Source: Mucilaginibacter sp. MD40 (GTDB lineage: Bacteria; Bacteroidota; Bacteroidia; Sphingobacteriales; Sphingobacteriaceae). From it: 64,000 bases of DNA. The notes under the pieces were generated by a model. The model saw only the letters and a list, made by a program, of their open reading frames with translations, was not told the DNA's origin and made no database searches. The translations under genes were made by a program, and so were the position numbers. The stretch covers positions 1,578,547 to 1,642,546 of the forward strand of contig NZ_NRSW01000001.1 in the NCBI RefSeq assembly GCF_002288635.1, given 5' to 3'. Positions 61,685-64,000 of the stretch are shown one piece after another (position 1 is the first letter of the stretch; every line of letters starts with the position of its first letter).

Positions 61685-62554
61685 TTATGCAAAAACAACT
61701 TCAAAAATACTTCCGGCAGGGCGGTTATCCTTAACTTTTATACTGGCCTGGTGCTTATCTAATACCTCTTTAACAATGTATAAGCCCAATCCGGTACCTT
61801 TTGTATTACGTGTATCTTCGCTGCCTACACGATAGAACCTTTCAAATATGCGATTTTTCTCGGTATCTGCTATCCCAATACCATGGTCGGCCACCTGGAA
61901 GATAACGCGGCTGTCTTTTTCAAACAGTTTTACAAATACAGTTTCGCATGGACTGGAATATTTTACCGCGTTCTCGATCAAATTGGTTACTACAGATGTT
62001 AGGGCAAACTTATCACCGGTTATTTTAATATTAGGTTCAATTTCCGCAGCAATGATCTGCTGGTTGCAATCGCATTTGCTTATCTGCAAACGGTTAACAA
62101 TACTATCTACCAATACCGACAGATTGAATTCCGCTTTGGGGAAACTGTATGAGCGGTTTTCAATTTTGGCCGCCAGCAGCATGTTCTCTACCATATCGTC
62201 CAGCCGCTCCACATCTAAAAGCGACTTATCAATGAAGTTGAGTATCTGCTCCCGGTTAAGGTCGCGTTTTTGAATAGTTTGCAGCAATATTTTGATAGAG
62301 GCTAATGGCGATTTAAGCTCATGTGTAACAGAAAGCAGGAAGTTCTTTTTCTGCTCATGCAGTTTAGCCTCTTTGTTAAGCGATTTATGAAGAAAATAGG
62401 CGCCTACCAAAAACACCATAATAAACATCATGCCCTCGCCCATGATCATGCCTTTACGGCTCGGGTTAAGGTTTACCAGCATATAACCCCACCAAACCAG
62501 TTCGGCAATGGCGTAGATAATAATGGCATAAAATATTACAAGTGTCTTTTTCAT
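61685..62554 (-). CDS. Sensor histidine kinase
   Basis: 289 residues from ATG 62554 (an upstream frame comes from repeat DNA). Two membrane segments (about 5-25 and 40-58) with almost no periplasmic part. HisKA with SVTHELKSPLASIK (His78) and HATPase with NLIENAVKYSS, DHGIGI and TKGTGLGLYIV. A short-loop sensor, likely membrane-embedded or cytoplasmic sensing. Confidence 0.94.
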   Translation of the reverse strand: MKKTLVIFYAIIIYAIAELVWWGYMLVNLNPSRKGMIMGEGMMFIMVFLVGAYFLHKSLNKEAKLHEQKKNFLLSVTHELKSPLASIKILLQTIQKRDLNREQILNFIDKSLLDVERLDDMVENMLLAAKIENRSYSFPKAEFNLSVLVDSIVNRLQISKCDCNQQIIAAEIEPNIKITGDKFALTSVVTNLIENAVKYSSPCETVFVKLFEKDSRVIFQVADHGIGIADTEKNRIFERFYRVGSEDTRNTKGTGLGLYIVKEVLDKHQASIKVKDNRPAGSIFEVVFA

Positions 62555-62556
62555 TA

Positions 62557-62637
62557 GCGTGCAGTTTTCAGTCCTCAGTTGGCAGTTATTTGTTTGCAGA
62601 TTGCTTTGGTGCAAACCGCGCACTGCCTGCTACTTAC
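62557..62637. repeat. Repetitive spacer upstream of the kinase gene
   Basis: Words of the type GCAGTTTTCAGTCCTCAGTT and GGCAGTTATTTG face CAAACCGCGCACTGCCTGC, an imperfect inverted pair similar in design to the other spacers. Confidence 0.55.
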
Positions 62638-62639
62638 CA

Positions 62640-63947
62640 CTATTTAAAAACAATATCTAAACTATCAAATATAGCGGTTTTTGTTGTTTCCAGATCAGCG
62701 GTGGTATGTGCCGATGATATAAAGCCAACTTCGTAACCTGATGGGCCCATGTAAACGCCGCGGTTAAGTAATTCGCGGTGCATTTCTTTGAACTTCACCA
62801 TGCTGTTAGGGTCAATCTGTTCAGCGGTGCTGATGCTTTCCTGATCTGTAAACGCGAACCAGAATATAGAGCCGATAGTGAATAGCTTAACCGGATAACC
62901 TTTGCCATCAGCGTATTGCCTGATATCGTTTACAAAGGCAGTTGTAGTGGCATTTAAGCTTTCATAAAAGCCTGGTTTTAGCAACTGGCTTAATTGCGCG
63001 ATACCCGCAGCCATAGCAACCGGGTTGCCCGATAGCGTACCTGCCTGGTATACCGAACCTACAGGCGATATATGATCCATTACTTCAGCCGAAGCACCGT
63101 AAGCACCAACCGGTAAACCACCACCAATGATCTTACCATAGGTAATAATATCGGGCTGGATACCATAAACACCTGCCGCACCTTCAAAGCCTACCCGGAA
63201 GCCGGAGATCACTTCGTCAAATATAAGCAGTGTGCCATTTTGGGTACAGATATCCCGCAGGTATTGCAGATACTCCCGGCTTTGTAAAAGCAGGCCATTA
63301 TTGGCCGGGATAGGCTCGATGATAACGGCAGCGATCTGGTCTTTAAACTCCGCGAATGCGTTGTCTAAAGCGTTGGTATCATCTAACGAAACCACAATGG
63401 TTTCATTAGCGAAAGCCACAGGCACACCTGCAGATGAGGTTTCACCAAAGGTAACCAGGCCCGAACCTGCCTTAACCAGCAAGCTATCTGAATGCCCGTG
63501 GTAGCAGCCTTCAAACTTTAAGATCTTATCGCGTTTGGTATAACCGCGCGCCAACCTGATGGCCGACATTACCGCCTCGGTGCCTGAACTGGTAAAGCGG
63601 ATCTTTTTAATGAATTTATTGTTACTAAGGATCAGTTCGGCCAGCTCATTCTCCAGCGCGGTTGGCGCACCGAAAGACATGCCCTTTTGCATTACTTCGG
63701 TAACCTTTTCGAGTGTGTTAGGGTTTGCGTGACCTAAAATAAGCGGCCCCCAAGAGCAGCAAAAATCAATAAACTCGTTGCCATCCGCATCCCAAATATG
63801 GCTGCCATTGCCTTTTTCAATAAACAACGGCGTACCGTAAACAGATTTAAATGCCCTAACCGGTGAGTTTACCCCACCAGGGAAATAGGTTTTAGCTTTC
63901 TCGTACAGTTCGGCAGATTTGGCTCTGCTGATATCTTTTATACTCAT
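62640..63947 (-). CDS. hemL: Glutamate-1-semialdehyde 2,1-aminomutase
   Basis: 435 residues. FPGGVNSPVRAFKSVYGTPL, then the PLP-enzyme segments TSSGTEAVMSAIRLARGYTK and CYHGHSDSLLVKAGSG, and the PLP lysine in ITYGKIIGGGLPVGAYG. It converts glutamate-1-semialdehyde to 5-aminolevulinate, using the product of HemA. First gene of the minus-strand run in the window; a repeat copy lies just upstream. Confidence 0.98.
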   Translation of the reverse strand: MSIKDISRAKSAELYEKAKTYFPGGVNSPVRAFKSVYGTPLFIEKGNGSHIWDADGNEFIDFCCSWGPLILGHANPNTLEKVTEVMQKGMSFGAPTALENELAELILSNNKFIKKIRFTSSGTEAVMSAIRLARGYTKRDKILKFEGCYHGHSDSLLVKAGSGLVTFGETSSAGVPVAFANETIVVSLDDTNALDNAFAEFKDQIAAVIIEPIPANNGLLLQSREYLQYLRDICTQNGTLLIFDEVISGFRVGFEGAAGVYGIQPDIITYGKIIGGGLPVGAYGASAEVMDHISPVGSVYQAGTLSGNPVAMAAGIAQLSQLLKPGFYESLNATTTAFVNDIRQYADGKGYPVKLFTIGSIFWFAFTDQESISTAEQIDPNSMVKFKEMHRELLNRGVYMGPSGYEVGFISSAHTTADLETTKTAIFDSLDIVFK

Positions 63948-63949
63948 CT

Positions 63950-64000
63950 TATTTGGCCCCCTCTAAATCTCCCCCAGGAGGGGGAGACCTTTTTGGAATA
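63950..64000. repeat. CCCCCTTCAGGGGG-type repeat, copy 3 (cut by window end)
   Basis: TCTCCCCC (63968-63975) pairs with GGGGGAGA (63980-63987). A further GAGGGGGCC (minus strand, 63965-63957) sits just before the hemL start. The outer half of the element lies beyond the window. Confidence 0.7.

Noticed and set aside
62555..62623. N-terminal extension of the histidine kinase
   Set aside because: Encoded by repetitive spacer DNA; the 62554 ATG starts directly before the first membrane helix.

Overview
The window looks like chromosomal DNA of a Bacteroidota bacterium of the Sphingobacteriaceae, closest in feel to Mucilaginibacter or Pedobacter. This is inferred from gene families (DUF2911, DUF3810, DUF4369-TlpA, phosphocholine-specific phospholipase C, HemJ, DUF4932 remnant), from promoters of the Bacteroidota form TTTG-N19-TAnnTTTG in front of rpsL and rplC, and from CCCCCTTCAGGGGG-type interspersed repeats. 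No rRNA, prophage, insertion sequence or CRISPR array was seen.

Layout. 1-14.3 kb is a mixed accessory region: a truncated membrane glycosyltransferase and its paralogue (1-707 and 5619-7286), secreted or envelope proteins, two metallo-beta-lactamase-fold/LolA-like genes, a Tat-type phospholipase C, a sugar mutarotase plus GH29 alpha-L-fucosidase pair, small hypothetical genes and tRNA-Gly. 14.5-18.1 kb is the str operon (rpsL-rpsG-fusA-rpsJ), closed by a strong terminator. 18.2-25.4 kb is an unusual 7 kb block separating rpsJ from rplC; it holds a toxin-antitoxin pair, a DUF4369-thioredoxin protein, a VOC protein, an EVE-like protein whose start lies inside a repeat, a fungal-type prephenate dehydrogenase, a rhomboid protease and a TonB-domain protein. 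25.6-41.1 kb is the S10-spc-alpha ribosomal cluster from rplC to rplQ, including secY, map, infA and rpoA. It is tightly packed except for several gaps that carry hairpin-forming spacers, and two internal breaks (rpsN/rpsH, map/infA) that carry AT-rich inverted repeats with T-runs and promoter-like boxes.

41.2-64.0 kb is again mixed: pyruvate oxidase, PAP2 phosphatase, DUF1624 acyltransferase, thioredoxin with a TetR regulator and its likely operator, hydrolases, a GNAT-nitrilase fusion, tRNA-Asn with its terminator, a frameshifted lipoprotein remnant, a sugar kinase, an ABC ATPase, and an ECF sigma / anti-sigma-like / beta-barrel cassette. Four heme-pathway genes are present: hemA (50.6 kb) and, on the other strand, hemL, hemE and hemJ (58.7-63.9 kb). 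The latter run is interleaved with a two-component system and a TPR membrane protein.

The most interesting unexplained signals are: (i) a complete small minus-strand transcription unit at about 2665-2891 (promoter, structured RNA with a 17-codon ORF, terminator); (ii) a repeat family with three copies, each immediately in front of a start codon in the same orientation, one of which supplies the start and N-terminal codons of a gene; (iii) terminator/promoter-like hairpins and a nested leader fold inside the spc operon; and (iv) a recurrent class of quasi-palindromic spacers in every ribosomal-operon gap longer than 100 bases.
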